A DNA stretch of 64,000 bases from Pseudomonas abietaniphila. GTDB taxonomy: Bacteria; Pseudomonadota; Gammaproteobacteria; Pseudomonadales; Pseudomonadaceae. The notes under the pieces are model-generated. The model worked only from the letters and a program-made list of their open reading frames with translations. It made no database searches and was not told the origin of the DNA. Shown here one piece after another: positions 53,263-62,353 of this stretch. The stretch is taken from the NCBI RefSeq assembly GCF_039697315.1, contig NZ_CP155619.1, positions 6,262,001 through 6,326,000 on the forward strand, read 5' to 3'. Numbering within the stretch: position 1 is the stretch's first letter; each line of letters starts with the position of its first letter. Both the position numbers and the translations under genes were made by a program.

Positions 53263-53781
53263 CTATAGATCTATACAAATATTGTCAGCGAAAGATACAT
53301 CTGGCAGGCAATAAAGGTCGCCAACACTCAACAGGGTTCCGGGTGGTAGGGTCGTAAATGTTGAAATTTGTTGGACCAAGTATTCAGCTTCGGCCAGCGG
53401 CTTCGTCATCGGGACGTGATGGGCCGCGAAATTCACCCAGATGACGAACTCAATCAAATCGTCGCCCTTGAGCAGCTGAGATACTGGAATCCATCCCGCC
53501 TGAAGCTCGATGTTTTGAACGCTGGTCTTATGGTGGAGGTCAGTGCCGGAGTGCTTACACGTCAGCCAACATCTAAACGCTAGACCTGTGATAGAAGTTT
53601 TGAGGCATCCAGATTCGTGAGGCGAAGTGTGTGTGCCGACAACTGCCATGACTTCTAGTAGAAGGTCGGCTTTGATCAGCCAACCGCCCGAATGGCTGCT
53701 CATAGGATGGTGTGCGAAGCCATAGACCAGCTTTCCCCGCGAAAGACAGTCATGGCAGTGTGTAGTTGAAAGTAGGTTCAA
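53263..53781 (-). CDS. Fumarylacetoacetate-hydrolase-like protein, degenerate
   Basis: A 172-residue frame. Its C-terminal half resembles the FAA hydrolase fold: LLKGDDLIEFVIWVN, YLVQQISTFTTLPPGTLLSVG, and a terminal beta-strand. The N-terminal half is unlike the family, and the metal-binding Glu-Glu-Asp set is not seen. It overlaps the esterase gene by 32 bp at the end of an MFS-esterase operon. It could be a decayed gene or a divergent family member. Confidence 0.4.
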   Translation of the reverse strand: MNLLSTTHCHDCLSRGKLVYGFAHHPMSSHSGGWLIKADLLLEVMAVVGTHTSPHESGCLKTSITGLAFRCWLTCKHSGTDLHHKTSVQNIELQAGWIPVSQLLKGDDLIEFVIWVNFAAHHVPMTKPLAEAEYLVQQISTFTTLPPGTLLSVGDLYCLPDVSFADNICIDL

Positions 53782-54565
53782 GCCAGCTGGGCGGGGCTAA
53801 ATCAGGCTGGTTAGTCCTACGCCCAGCCGCAAGGTCCAGCAGCTTTTGAACCAGCAGATCTGGTGCACTCATCATCACATTGTGGCCGGTGGCGATCTCA
53901 GTCCACGCCCAGTCTGGACGTGCCTGGACACGAGCCCGGCTACGTGCAAGTGGTTCATACGATGGAGTGGAGCAATACACGTATATCTTGGGTACGCTCA
54001 TCCTGGAAGCGTTTGGCGCTACCAGCGAGTCTTCATAGGTCTTCAGCGGATGCGGTGTGCACCGTGCTTCGATTAACTCCTTGTGATCTTGAGACACAAC
54101 GCCGAATGATTCAGCAGCGGGTACCGGTATCGAATGACCCTGTCCGAATCTGAGGGCATTGGTCAGATGGGCGCTCACCCGCGAAGGCGGCAGGTGGCAA
54201 AAAACGTTCTCGCCATGATCCAACACCAATGCATCGAGCATGACGAGACATCGAAGGGCTTTGGAGCATCGACTTGCAGCACCGATAGCAGGCACTCCGC
54301 CGTAGCTGTGCCCGACCAGCACAACGTCCGTCAAACCTTCATATTCGATGACGTTCATCACGTCCTGTATGTGGGTTTCTAGTCCCACCTTCACGTCCAG
54401 CAGATGCGAGCGCTCACCCAGTCCGGTCAACGTCGGAGCATAAGCCTTATGACCCAGCGCGCGCAGTTGATGAACCACGCTGTCCCAGCACCATCCACCG
54501 TGCCAAGCGCCATGAACAAGCACAAATGTCAGGGGAGCCGGGTGATCGCTCTTTGTATGAGTCAT
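53750..54565 (-). CDS. Alpha/beta-hydrolase (esterase family)
   Basis: A 271-residue hydrolase: oxyanion segment LVHGAWHGGWCWD, nucleophile Ser in VLVGHSYGGVPA and catalytic His in ATGHNVMMSAP. The HGAWHG start is typical of plant-like MES/HNL and bacterial pyrethroid-type esterases. The ATG begins one base from the stop of the MFS gene, so translation is coupled. Possibly cleaves the ester imported by that MFS protein. Confidence 0.85.
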   Translation of the reverse strand: MTHTKSDHPAPLTFVLVHGAWHGGWCWDSVVHQLRALGHKAYAPTLTGLGERSHLLDVKVGLETHIQDVMNVIEYEGLTDVVLVGHSYGGVPAIGAASRCSKALRCLVMLDALVLDHGENVFCHLPPSRVSAHLTNALRFGQGHSIPVPAAESFGVVSQDHKELIEARCTPHPLKTYEDSLVAPNASRMSVPKIYVYCSTPSYEPLARSRARVQARPDWAWTEIATGHNVMMSAPDLLVQKLLDLAAGRRTNQPDLAPPSWLEPTFNYTLP

Positions 54566-54566
54566 C

Positions 54567-55775
54567 TCAGGCTTCCTGACGCGCCCAGAAGCGCAGTGCG
54601 ATCACGGCACTAATGGCCATTACGAAGAGAATGAGGATGACGCATGCGGGCCAGCCGCCCATGGCGTAGGCGAAACCCGGTACATAAGCGCCCACGCTGC
54701 CACCCGCGTAGTAGGCGCACACGTAAAGCCCTGCCGCAGAAGACTTGGCTTTCGCAGCGACTTTGCCAAGGTTGGTACCCGCAGCGGAGTTGCCTACGAA
54801 CACGCCCATTGAAATGAGCGCCAAGCCTACAAAGGTCAACAGCAGGTAGGGTGTCAGTGTCAGCAGGAGACCGACCGCACTGGTCGTCAAAGCGATGATC
54901 AGGACTGTCCTGGAACCGATCTTGTCGATCCAACGGCCAGCGAAAGGCGTCGCGACCGCACCAAACAGGTTCAGTAAGAACATTGATCCGAGCTGCACAG
55001 TCGTGAGGTTGAATGGTGCACTGGCGAGGTGGAAGGTGATGAAGGTAAACACGGCAACGAAGACGAACAGCGTGTTAAAGCCAATGGCCCATACAGCGAT
55101 GAGTGGAAGATTTTTAAAGTGACCCAGCATCGCCCTGATGCCTTGGCCAAAATGACGTTGCGCCACAAAATTTTGCGACGCAGGCAGGAGTGCCCAAACC
55201 GCAAATCCACCTAAAACCAATAGCACTGACTGGGCTACGAAGGCGTAGTGCCAATCAGTCCACGTCGCTACGAAACCTGCGACTACTCGTCCGGACACGC
55301 TTCCGAGAACGTTCCCTGCGATGTATGCAGATGTGGCTAGCCCGGAGTTCGGTCCCTTCCACTCCTCTCCAAGGTAGGCAAGTGCCACGGAAAAAATCCC
55401 GGGAATGAACAAGCCCTGGAGAAATCGCCACACTATGAGCTGATTCAATGTGCTGGATGTCGCTGCGAGCGCCATAGGAATGGCCAGGCCGAAGATGGCC
55501 ATCACAATGACCCGTTTGCGACCGAGGGCATCGGCAATGAGCCCGATGATTGGCGCTGTCAGTGCCACAGCCAGGGTGGTGGCGGTGACAGTGATACTCA
55601 CCGCACCAACGGATGCCGAAAAGGCCTTTGCCAATAAGGGTAAAAGGGGTTGCGTGACATACACCGCCAGAAAAGGGCAAAAACCACAGAGAGCGATTGC
55701 AAAAAGCTTGAGTGCGAGTTGCGTGGGCTGGGCGTTTGAAGGTGTCAGAGGATCTACAGATGCGCGAGTGTTCAT
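54567..55775 (-). CDS. MFS transporter (YnfM/AraJ-like, DHA1)
   Basis: A 402-residue, 12-helix carrier: FCPFLAVYVTQPLLPLLAKAF in helix 1, GLIADALGRKRVIVMAIFGL loop motif and GNSAAGTNLGKVAAKAKSSA in the second half. DHA1 members are drug or sugar exporters. It heads a minus-strand operon with the esterase and FAA-like genes, and is divergent from an AraC regulator. Confidence 0.88.
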   Translation of the reverse strand: MNTRASVDPLTPSNAQPTQLALKLFAIALCGFCPFLAVYVTQPLLPLLAKAFSASVGAVSITVTATTLAVALTAPIIGLIADALGRKRVIVMAIFGLAIPMALAATSSTLNQLIVWRFLQGLFIPGIFSVALAYLGEEWKGPNSGLATSAYIAGNVLGSVSGRVVAGFVATWTDWHYAFVAQSVLLVLGGFAVWALLPASQNFVAQRHFGQGIRAMLGHFKNLPLIAVWAIGFNTLFVFVAVFTFITFHLASAPFNLTTVQLGSMFLLNLFGAVATPFAGRWIDKIGSRTVLIIALTTSAVGLLLTLTPYLLLTFVGLALISMGVFVGNSAAGTNLGKVAAKAKSSAAGLYVCAYYAGGSVGAYVPGFAYAMGGWPACVILILFVMAISAVIALRFWARQEA

Positions 55776-55857
55776 GGCAGGAAACTTTCATCAGAAACAG
55801 ATAGCTGCTAGCGTAATCTGACCTTTTATCGATGTGCGGCCAAGGACTATCGCGGAA

Positions 55858-56646
55858 ATGCCAAGTGCGTCTTACCCTGATACACCTCTATCGGTTGAAA
55901 CGGAGGTATCGCTTCTATCGCGCAGCTATCGACGTGGCACACAGCTGGGCTATCACGTGCATCGGCAAGGTCAGCTGCTTTACGCCTACCGAGGTCTGAT
56001 GCAGGTCACGACCCTTTCCGGGCGATGGCTGGTTCCTCCGCAGCGCGCTGTATGGTTGCCGGCGTTTCGGGAGCATGCGATCGATGTCCTCGCTGACATC
56101 GAGATGAGAACCTTCTTCGTCGAGTCTTCCCGAATCATTAAACAATGTGGTGAAACAGCCTTGCAGGATGAGTTTGTGATTGAGGTCAACCCGCTTTTGC
56201 GCGAGTCAATCCTGGCAATGTTCCAGCCCAATCTCACGACACAGCGACTCGACTTGCTCTCACATATCGCCTTGTTGGAATTGCCGGAGGCAGGCGATGC
56301 AACGACGTTCATTCCAATGCCGAGCGATCCAAGGGCGCGCCGCGTTGCTGAGCTTGCGCTTGACGACATCCAGGGCATTAGGGATATCGACGAGCTGGCT
56401 ACTGCGGCAGGTTCCTCGGCTCGAACCATCGCCAGGCTGTTCATGGCCGAGACAAACATTACTTTCAAAAAATGGCGACAGCGTGCGCGCATCCTGGCAG
56501 CACTTGAGATGCTTAATGCGGACAAGATGATGATCAAACAGATCGCTCATCGCGCAGGGTATGCGAGTGTTGCGGCATTCAGCGCGGCTTTCATGAAGGT
56601 GATAGGAATGACTCCTTCAGAGTTTCAAGCCCGTACCGGGAGTTGA
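55858..56646 (+). CDS. AraC-family transcriptional regulator
   Basis: About 262 residues: a cupin-type N-domain (LGYHVHRQGQLLYAYRGLM, PPQRAVWLPAFREHAI) and AraC helix-turn-helix pair (RDIDELATAAGSSARTIARL, IKQIAHRAGYASVAAFSAAF, MTPSEFQAR). ATG 55858 is used with AAGGA ten bases upstream; an upstream GTG at 55834 is possible. Divergent from the MFS operon across about 80 bp and its likely regulator. Confidence 0.88.
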   Translation: MPSASYPDTPLSVETEVSLLSRSYRRGTQLGYHVHRQGQLLYAYRGLMQVTTLSGRWLVPPQRAVWLPAFREHAIDVLADIEMRTFFVESSRIIKQCGETALQDEFVIEVNPLLRESILAMFQPNLTTQRLDLLSHIALLELPEAGDATTFIPMPSDPRARRVAELALDDIQGIRDIDELATAAGSSARTIARLFMAETNITFKKWRQRARILAALEMLNADKMMIKQIAHRAGYASVAAFSAAFMKVIGMTPSEFQARTGS

Positions 56647-56701
56647 GCGCCATGCCTGGCCAGCCATGTGAGTTCGATGTGTTAGCCCAAGTACGCAGGG
56701 A

Positions 56702-57619
56702 CTACTCACTTTCAATAGGCATGTGTGCAGCATTTAGCGCAGGAATTTGTGCGAAGGTTTCAGCAATGAAGTCCATAAAGACGCTAGCACGTGTTGGGAG
56801 CAGTCGATTAGCCACATACAGAATCTGAACCGGGACAGGCGGCGCGCCGTATGGGGCCAGGATGACCTGAAGATCGCCGCTGGCCAGTCCCTTTTCAAAC
56901 AACCAGCGTGGTCCATGACCAATTCCTAAACCAGCTCCTACCGCAGTTTGGACTGCCTCCGGCGAATTCACCCTGAAGCGTCCGTTCACCTCGACAACTT
57001 CGTCTCTGAAACGCCATGTCGTCCCTGAAGACAAAAGGGTATAGATCACACACGCATGATCTTTCAGGTCAAACGGTACTTTGGGAATACCGTGGCGTGC
57101 GATGTAACTTTTGTTAGCCACACACACGCGTTCGAACACGCCGATGCGCCGCACTCGCAGGGCACTGTCTTCAAGATGACCAATGCGGATGGCCAGCTCG
57201 GCACCTTCGTCCATCAAGTTGACGTAGCTGTCACTGATCTGCAAATCCAAGGAGAGGTCGGGGTATTGGTTTAGAAAGGCGGGAAGGTGAGGTAACAGAA
57301 AAGCATGAGCCAAGGCTGTTGGGCAGGCAACACGCAACAGCCCTGATGGAGCGACCTTGTCGCGCAGGGTCGATTCTGATTCTGCAACAGCATCAAGAAT
57401 GCGACGTACCTCGGCGTAATACCGTTGTCCCTCTGGCGTTAGCACAAGTTTGCGCGTGGATCTGTGCAGCAATCTAGTTTGCAGGTGTTCTTCAAGCGCT
57501 GCAACGTACCGGCTTACATTGGGCTGACCTAGCCCGAGCTGGCGTCCCGCTGCGGAAAAGCTCCCTGTTTCCACCGCTCTTGCAAAGCACGACATCAACA
57601 AAAACCGATCCACTCTCAC
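56702..57619 (-). CDS. LysR-family transcriptional regulator
   Basis: A 305-residue LysR protein: helix-turn-helix GSFSAAGRQLGLGQPNVSRYV, RLLHRSTRKLVLTPEGQR, and effector domain SGLLRVACPTALAHAFLLPH. The start is GTG 57619 or GTG 57613, the latter with GAGG five bases upstream. Divergent from the SDR gene at 57744 and probably its regulator. Confidence 0.87.
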   Translation of the reverse strand: MRVDRFLLMSCFARAVETGSFSAAGRQLGLGQPNVSRYVAALEEHLQTRLLHRSTRKLVLTPEGQRYYAEVRRILDAVAESESTLRDKVAPSGLLRVACPTALAHAFLLPHLPAFLNQYPDLSLDLQISDSYVNLMDEGAELAIRIGHLEDSALRVRRIGVFERVCVANKSYIARHGIPKVPFDLKDHACVIYTLLSSGTTWRFRDEVVEVNGRFRVNSPEAVQTAVGAGLGIGHGPRWLFEKGLASGDLQVILAPYGAPPVPVQILYVANRLLPTRASVFMDFIAETFAQIPALNAAHMPIESE

Positions 57620-57743
57620 CTCGCATTCATGCTGTCACTGCATGAAGTATATACAGACTGGACGTCTTATCAGTTAGACCGCATGAATGCACTCTGTCGC
57701 TGACTTCACATCAGCAACGCATCACACAGCGACAGGAGCATTT

Positions 57744-58496
57744 ATGTCTCGTTTGAATGGCAAACGTACGCTTATTACCGGTGGTACCAGTGGTATCGGC
57801 CTTGAGACGGCCAAGCAGTTTCTCGCAGAAGGGGCCCGCGTCATTGTCACGGGAGTCAATCCCGAGTCCATGGCCAGAGCCAAAGCTGAGCTGGGTAGCG
57901 ATGTCGCCGTATTCGGCGCGGATTCGGGCAACGTAGAAGCGCAACGCAAATTGGCGCGCTATGTTCAGGATCAATACGGCGAGCTGGACGTTGCATTTCT
58001 TAACGCCGGAGTGTCGGTGTGGGTACCGATTGAGCAGTGGACCGAAGAGCAGTTCGACCGGTCTTTTGCGATCAATGTCAAAGGCCCTTATTTCCTGATT
58101 CAAGCGCTATTGCCGGTGTTCGCTAACCCAGCTTCCGTGGTGCTAAACACCTCGATCAACGCGCATGTGGGTGCGGCCAGTTCCTCCGTCTACGCCGCTA
58201 CAAAGGCAGCCTTGCTTAACATGTCCAAAACGCTTTCTGGTGAGCTTTTGTCTGCGGGGGTTCGCATCAATGCGGTCAGTCCCGGGCCGGTGGATACGCC
58301 GCTGTACGACAAACTCGGCATCCCTGACGCGTACCGGGAGCAAGTGAACCAGCAAATCCTCTCTACCGTGCCATTTGGCCGCTTCGGCACGCCAGAAGAA
58401 GTTTCCAAAGCCGTGGTGTACCTAGCGTCGGATGAATCCAAGTGGACCGTAGGCACCGAGATCATCGTGGACGGCGGTCGCACGCTGAACGGCTGA
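57744..58496 (+). CDS. Classical short-chain dehydrogenase/reductase
   Basis: A 250-residue SDR: TGGTSGIGLETAKQF near residue 13, LNAGVSVW, catalytic Ser in VVLNTSINAHVG, Tyr-x-x-x-Lys in YAATKAALLNM, and VSPGPVDTPLYD. ATG 57744 has AGGAG six bases upstream; the longer frame is leader. It is similar to the SDR at 19229-19987, each opposite a LysR gene. Followed 29 bp later by an exported isochorismatase-like gene. Confidence 0.88.
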   Translation: MSRLNGKRTLITGGTSGIGLETAKQFLAEGARVIVTGVNPESMARAKAELGSDVAVFGADSGNVEAQRKLARYVQDQYGELDVAFLNAGVSVWVPIEQWTEEQFDRSFAINVKGPYFLIQALLPVFANPASVVLNTSINAHVGAASSSVYAATKAALLNMSKTLSGELLSAGVRINAVSPGPVDTPLYDKLGIPDAYREQVNQQILSTVPFGRFGTPEEVSKAVVYLASDESKWTVGTEIIVDGGRTLNG

Positions 58497-58525
58497 CTTT
58501 CACTTTTTTCTACAGGAAACCCAAA

Positions 58526-59197
58526 ATGAAAAAGCTTATAGGCGGCCTGCTGGCAGCCGTCGTGATCGCGGCGTCTCTTGCGGTGCAGGCTCAGACGTTG
58601 GTCAATGACACTCACAAAAGCGCACTGATATTGATCGAGTACCAGAATGACTGGATGGCCACAACAGGCGGCATTAACTCCCAGTTTAAGGACCGCAAAC
58701 AGTTTGATGACTCGGTGAAGAACTCAAAGCTTGTCCTGGCTGAAGCGCGCCGCCGTCACATGGAAATTATCTATGTGACCATGACCCTGGAACCTTCATT
58801 CAAGGTGCTGGGGCAGGCCAAATACGGACTGCGCGCCATGATGCCTCAATACAAATCGTTCCTTGGAAAACAGGCGGAATTCTTCCCAGGCTTCGAGCCG
58901 GCAGCCGGTGAGTACGTGATCCGTGAGCGAACCGGAAGCAGTGCCTTTGCCGGAACGTCGCTGGACAGCTACCTGCGCAACAATCACATCGAAGACATCT
59001 ATCTGATGGGCTACTCCCTGCGTCAGTGCGTGGAATCGACGCTGCGAAATGCTCACGATCTTGGCTACAACACGAACGTGATCTATGACGCGTCAGCAGG
59101 CTTTTCCGAAGAGCAGCAGTCATCGTTTCTCACCGACATTTTGCCGTTCTACGGTAACGGGCTAACTGCCATGGATTTCATCAAGTCGGGAAGCTGA
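58526..59197 (+). CDS. Exported isochorismatase-family protein with altered triad
   Basis: A 223-residue protein with a signal peptide (KKLIGGLLAAVVIAASLAV then QA). The isochorismatase/cysteine-hydrolase fold follows: LILIEYQNDW, RERTGSSAF, YLMGYSLRQCVESTLRNAH. The Cys is present, but the usual Asp (IDxQ) is Glu and the usual Lys before xxSAF is Arg, so catalysis may differ. ATG 58526 has AGGAAA upstream. It is probably co-transcribed with the SDR and ends at the terminator 59221-59247. Confidence 0.8.
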   Translation: MKKLIGGLLAAVVIAASLAVQAQTLVNDTHKSALILIEYQNDWMATTGGINSQFKDRKQFDDSVKNSKLVLAEARRRHMEIIYVTMTLEPSFKVLGQAKYGLRAMMPQYKSFLGKQAEFFPGFEPAAGEYVIRERTGSSAFAGTSLDSYLRNNHIEDIYLMGYSLRQCVESTLRNAHDLGYNTNVIYDASAGFSEEQQSSFLTDILPFYGNGLTAMDFIKSGS

Positions 59198-59220
59198 CTG
59201 CGATTGGCAACCATGAATAA

Positions 59221-59247
59221 CCCATGCCCACTGCGCATGGGTTTTCC
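59221..59247 (+). terminator. Rho-independent terminator after the isochorismatase gene
   Basis: AACCCATGC, 7-9-base loop, GCATGGGTTTT: a strong hairpin with a T-run ending the SDR/isochorismatase transcript. Confidence 0.8.
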
Positions 59248-59270
59248 ATCACGCAATTGGGAATCCTCAG

Positions 59271-59937
59271 ATGCTCACACTGATAAGTCATCCACTTTGT
59301 CCCTTTGTTCAAAGGGTCGCTATTGTGTTGCGCGAGAAGCGCATAGCGTTTGAAAGGCTGGACGTGGATCTTGAGGACAAGCCGGAGTGGTTTCTCGCGA
59401 TATCCCCAATGGGCAAGGTCCCGGTTCTACGCGTCACTCCAGAAACCGGCGGACCTGTGGCACTCTTCGAGAGCACTGTCATCTGTGAATACGCCGAGGA
59501 CATCCAGCCGCTGCCAGCCATGTATACAGGGACTGCATTGAAGAAAGCACTACAGCGTTCCTGGTGCAGCTTGGCGTCTGCGATGCTGGCTGACGCATGG
59601 GGCTTTTTGATTGCCACAGATCTGGATACGGCAGAACGATATGCTGGTTTATTCCGGCAAGACTTGGAAAGGTTCGAATCAGTGCTGACTTACGGTCCCT
59701 ATTTTGCGGGGCCAGAGTTTTGGAATGGTGGATGCACTGGTCGCGCCGGTATTTCGGTATTTCGACATCGTGTCTTCGACGGCGTCTAAAGAACTGTTTG
59801 CTGATTTGCCTAAGATCTCAAGATGGCGTGCAGGCTTGTCTTCACGACCCAGCGTGCGGGCAGCAGTGAGTGAAGAATATGCCGAACGCTTTAAACACTA
59901 CCTGACAAAGCGCCAGGCACTTGTGTTGTCGGAATGA
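59271..59937 (+). pseudogene. Glutathione S-transferase with a single frameshift
   Basis: The N-terminal GST domain reads normally (LISHPLCPFVQRVAIVLREK, SPMGKVPVL, ALFESTVICEYAED). At a TTTT run, 59718-59721, the frame shifts by one base: GPYFAGPEF continues as GMVDALVAPVFRYFDIV in another frame to 59937. Removing one T restores an intact GST of about 221 residues. It may be a recent mutation or a sequencing error. ATG 59271 opens the frame. Confidence 0.8.
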
Positions 59938-59945
59938 GCGGATAG

Positions 59946-60059
59946 ATCATTTTCCGTGAACAATTCTTGGCCAGCCATGGCAAACCACACGAGGCTTGGG
60001 CGGTGGCGATTGTGAAGGCCGCTATCGACCCGAATCTGCCCTTCAAGGAAGGGCAGTAG
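59946..60059 (+). pseudogene. Short C-terminal protein remnant, family unknown
   Basis: A frame opening after a stop reads FREQFLASHGKPHEAW then AVAIVKAAIDPNLPFKEGQ and stops at 60059. The codon usage and protein-like texture suggest the tail of a lost gene. I do not recognise the family. Confidence 0.3.
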
Positions 60060-60092
60060 CCGCCTTTGATCTGAGCACCTCTAACATTTCGG

Positions 60093-61169
60093 TCAATACT
60101 GCACGGGACCGAAGTGTCCTCTATACCCGACCTGAGTGAGTACCAAACGATTAATGCATTGGATGCTTATCAGATCGTTCTCCAGCGGACGTCCAAACAG
60201 GGCAAAATTTTTGATTGTGTATGCCTCAGCGTATTTTTCCCGATCAGGATGACAGCGCCGCAGTGACATACCATAGGCGGTTTCAAAAGGATGGCCGCCA
60301 GTGCGAATCAAACTAAAGAACGACGGATAAATTATGCCGTCGAAGCCTGCTTCTTTGGCTGCTAATGCGATTGCTCTGGAAATTTCATAGGAGTGGGAAC
60401 GTGCCAGGAAGAGCATATGGATAGCCATATCCAAGCTTTCGAATTCCGTCACGTCTTCTTCGAGTAGATGAGTAAGATCCAAAAGCCGTAAGTTCCGCTT
60501 AGGCTCCAGGGTAGCAACGTAGATGTCGTCATCTGTCGATGCTCGACATTCATGGATGCAAACGTCGATGTCCTGCGATCCGTACATGATAGGAAAGCCT
60601 GGCGAGTCGAGTCGCCCCTTTCCTGCGAGTGCGGTAGGCGGGCTGTCGTACTCTGCTGGATCACTTGGACGCTGTGGGCTGATTCGTAGGCGATAAAATT
60701 TCTGCCCCATTTCAAGTGTCTTTTCTGGGTATTCCTTCATTACGCGCTTGATGATTTTCGACCGCTTCAATTCGTCCTGAAGATCCTTAAGTGGCTCGAC
60801 TTCGCCAACCATCCAAAGGCGTGGGCCGTAGTGGAAGAAGCCAATCTGAACAGCCTCCTCAAGAAGCCTGATGTCATCTTTGAGCCAGATCGAGGGCGAT
60901 ATATCGCTCCTCCCAAAGTGATGCTCGTTGCACTGAATTACAGGCGCTGCACCGTAGTCGCAACGGACGGTAGTACCACCCACAAAAAAACGCCATGCAA
61001 GAGCTTCAATAAGCTCCTTCGTAAGCTTTCGGCCTTCTCGGCTGTGGCAGTTCGGACATTTCACATGCTCCTCGGTGCCGAGCTTGAATGCATCTATCCG
61101 CAGTCCTTCATCCGTGAAGCATTGAGAGCAAAGGAGGGTTTGAGTCGTCTTCGCAGTTTCTTCTGGCAT
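60093..61169 (-). CDS. RES-domain protein with N-terminal zinc finger
   Basis: A 358-residue protein. Residues 14-45 hold two Cys pairs (LLCSQC, KCPNCHS) like a zinc ribbon. The middle resembles the HEPN/RES N-terminal domain. The C-terminal RES domain has FYRLRISPQ, GKGRLDSPGFPIMYGS, CIHECRAST and FDGIIYPSF. RES domains degrade NAD+ in Xre-RES toxin pairs. No Xre antitoxin gene is adjacent, so it may be a solitary, zinc-ribbon-controlled NAD-consuming enzyme, possibly defence-related. It has no recognisable operon partner. Confidence 0.75.
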   Translation of the reverse strand: MPEETAKTTQTLLCSQCFTDEGLRIDAFKLGTEEHVKCPNCHSREGRKLTKELIEALAWRFFVGGTTVRCDYGAAPVIQCNEHHFGRSDISPSIWLKDDIRLLEEAVQIGFFHYGPRLWMVGEVEPLKDLQDELKRSKIIKRVMKEYPEKTLEMGQKFYRLRISPQRPSDPAEYDSPPTALAGKGRLDSPGFPIMYGSQDIDVCIHECRASTDDDIYVATLEPKRNLRLLDLTHLLEEDVTEFESLDMAIHMLFLARSHSYEISRAIALAAKEAGFDGIIYPSFFSLIRTGGHPFETAYGMSLRRCHPDREKYAEAYTIKNFALFGRPLENDLISIQCINRLVLTQVGYRGHFGPVQY

Positions 61170-61463
61170 AGTCCTACCGTGGATACTCTTATGGGATGGA
61201 CCTCAAACTTTAGACCAAGCGGATCGGTTCGGTTTTGGGCTCAGTTGAGCCGGTTGCTACCGTCCGCTTCTGGCCGATAGCGGCCACTCGGATGGCTGAG
61301 AAGCCCGTAATCGAGATGGACTACAACTACGCACGTGAAGTAGCCCAGTGCCGGTTGTGTCGAGCCTTCCGAAGTCATCATCTGCGTTCACTAATGATCT
61401 GAGTTGTCCGAAGCGCCGCACTCGCTCTGTGCATGGCCATCAGAAGAGGGATTTTCGAACGGG
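61170..61463. other. Intergenic stretch with interspersed repeat copy 3
   Basis: About 290 bp between the RES and TetR genes. It holds the interspersed repeat at 61266-61281 and no gene I recognise. Confidence 0.4.
61266..61281 (+). repeat. Interspersed repeat copy 3 (GCTTCTGGCCGATAGC)
   Basis: Third copy, identical over 16 bases to copy 2 at 53187-53202 and one or two bases different from copy 1. It is followed by GGCCACTCGG. Confidence 0.5.
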
Positions 61464-62093
61464 TTAGCTGTTCAGGTTCAAACTCTCGACTGCTGAAACC
61501 TCCGAATTGAGAAAAGTGCGCGCGGATTTCAGGATCTCGTCCGACAGAGCCGTTTTGCCGGTGGCGCGAGCGAGGGTCATGGCGCCTACCATCAATGAGT
61601 ATTCGACCAGCGCGGCCTGGCGCCTGGCGGTTTCATCTTGCGGTGAGGCGCCGGGTTCAACGGTGGAGAGATAAGCGTCCATCAACGCCCGTAGCCCTTT
61701 GATGTAAGTCTGATGAAGCACGGACTGGTTGTCTTCGTGGGACATGTCACCAGAGAACGCCACAACAGGGCAGGTGTCGGCGGCATTGTCGCGCTTGGAT
61801 GGCGCGAGGTAGTGATCGACGATCGCCTTTCGGGCTTTCCGTTTTTTACGGTGGCTGGCGATCTTTTCTTTCCAGGCGTTCGCTGACTGCTCGAATGCGT
61901 GAGTGCAGGCTTCCGTCGCCAGTGCCTCTTTGGATTCGAAGTGTCCATAAAAACCGCCATGGGTGAGGCCTGCTTCGTTCATGACTTCTGCGACGCTCAC
62001 TCCATTCAGTCCACGCTCACGGTAGAGCCGGACGGCTGTTTCGGTGATGGCGACACGGTTCAATTCAGTTTGCTGTCGGGAAACTCTGGGCAT
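61464..62093 (-). CDS. TetR-family regulator
   Basis: A 209-residue TetR regulator: N-terminal helix-turn-helix (AVRLYRERGLNGVSVAEVMN, EAGLTHGGFYGHFESKEAL), then a helical ligand domain. The start ATG 62093 has GAGGAG nine bases upstream. Divergent from the DHA2 efflux gene at 62354, with AATAGAT repeats between them, so it likely represses that pump until a drug-like ligand binds. Confidence 0.88.
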   Translation of the reverse strand: MPRVSRQQTELNRVAITETAVRLYRERGLNGVSVAEVMNEAGLTHGGFYGHFESKEALATEACTHAFEQSANAWKEKIASHRKKRKARKAIVDHYLAPSKRDNAADTCPVVAFSGDMSHEDNQSVLHQTYIKGLRALMDAYLSTVEPGASPQDETARRQAALVEYSLMVGAMTLARATGKTALSDEILKSARTFLNSEVSAVESLNLNS

Positions 62094-62114
62094 GGGAACC
62101 TCTCCTCACGCGTA

Positions 62115-62292
62115 AATAGATTTTAGGTATCATATATAAGAGTTCGCTCACTGTCATGGTGAACAAAAGACCGGCGTTGCATTGAGCCCGGCCGAATCAT
62201 TCCGATGCATCCGAGGTGCATCATAGTCGTTCTCATTCTCTTCAATAGATGATCGTTAAAATTTATTGAATAGATTTTCATGCTCATCTATT
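62115..62292. promoter_or_regulatory. AATAGAT repeats in the tetR/efflux promoter
   Basis: AATAGAT occurs at 62115-62121, 62244-62250 and 62269-62275. The third forms a perfect dyad with ATCTATT at 62286-62292 (10-base centre). The first and third share the longer AATAGATTTT. These are plausible TetR operators covering both promoters. Confidence 0.5.
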
Positions 62293-62353
62293 TTGGTTGC
62301 GAGAGATCTCGCAACCGTTGCGCGGTCATCACGGGCACAGCGTGGGGTTGCAC

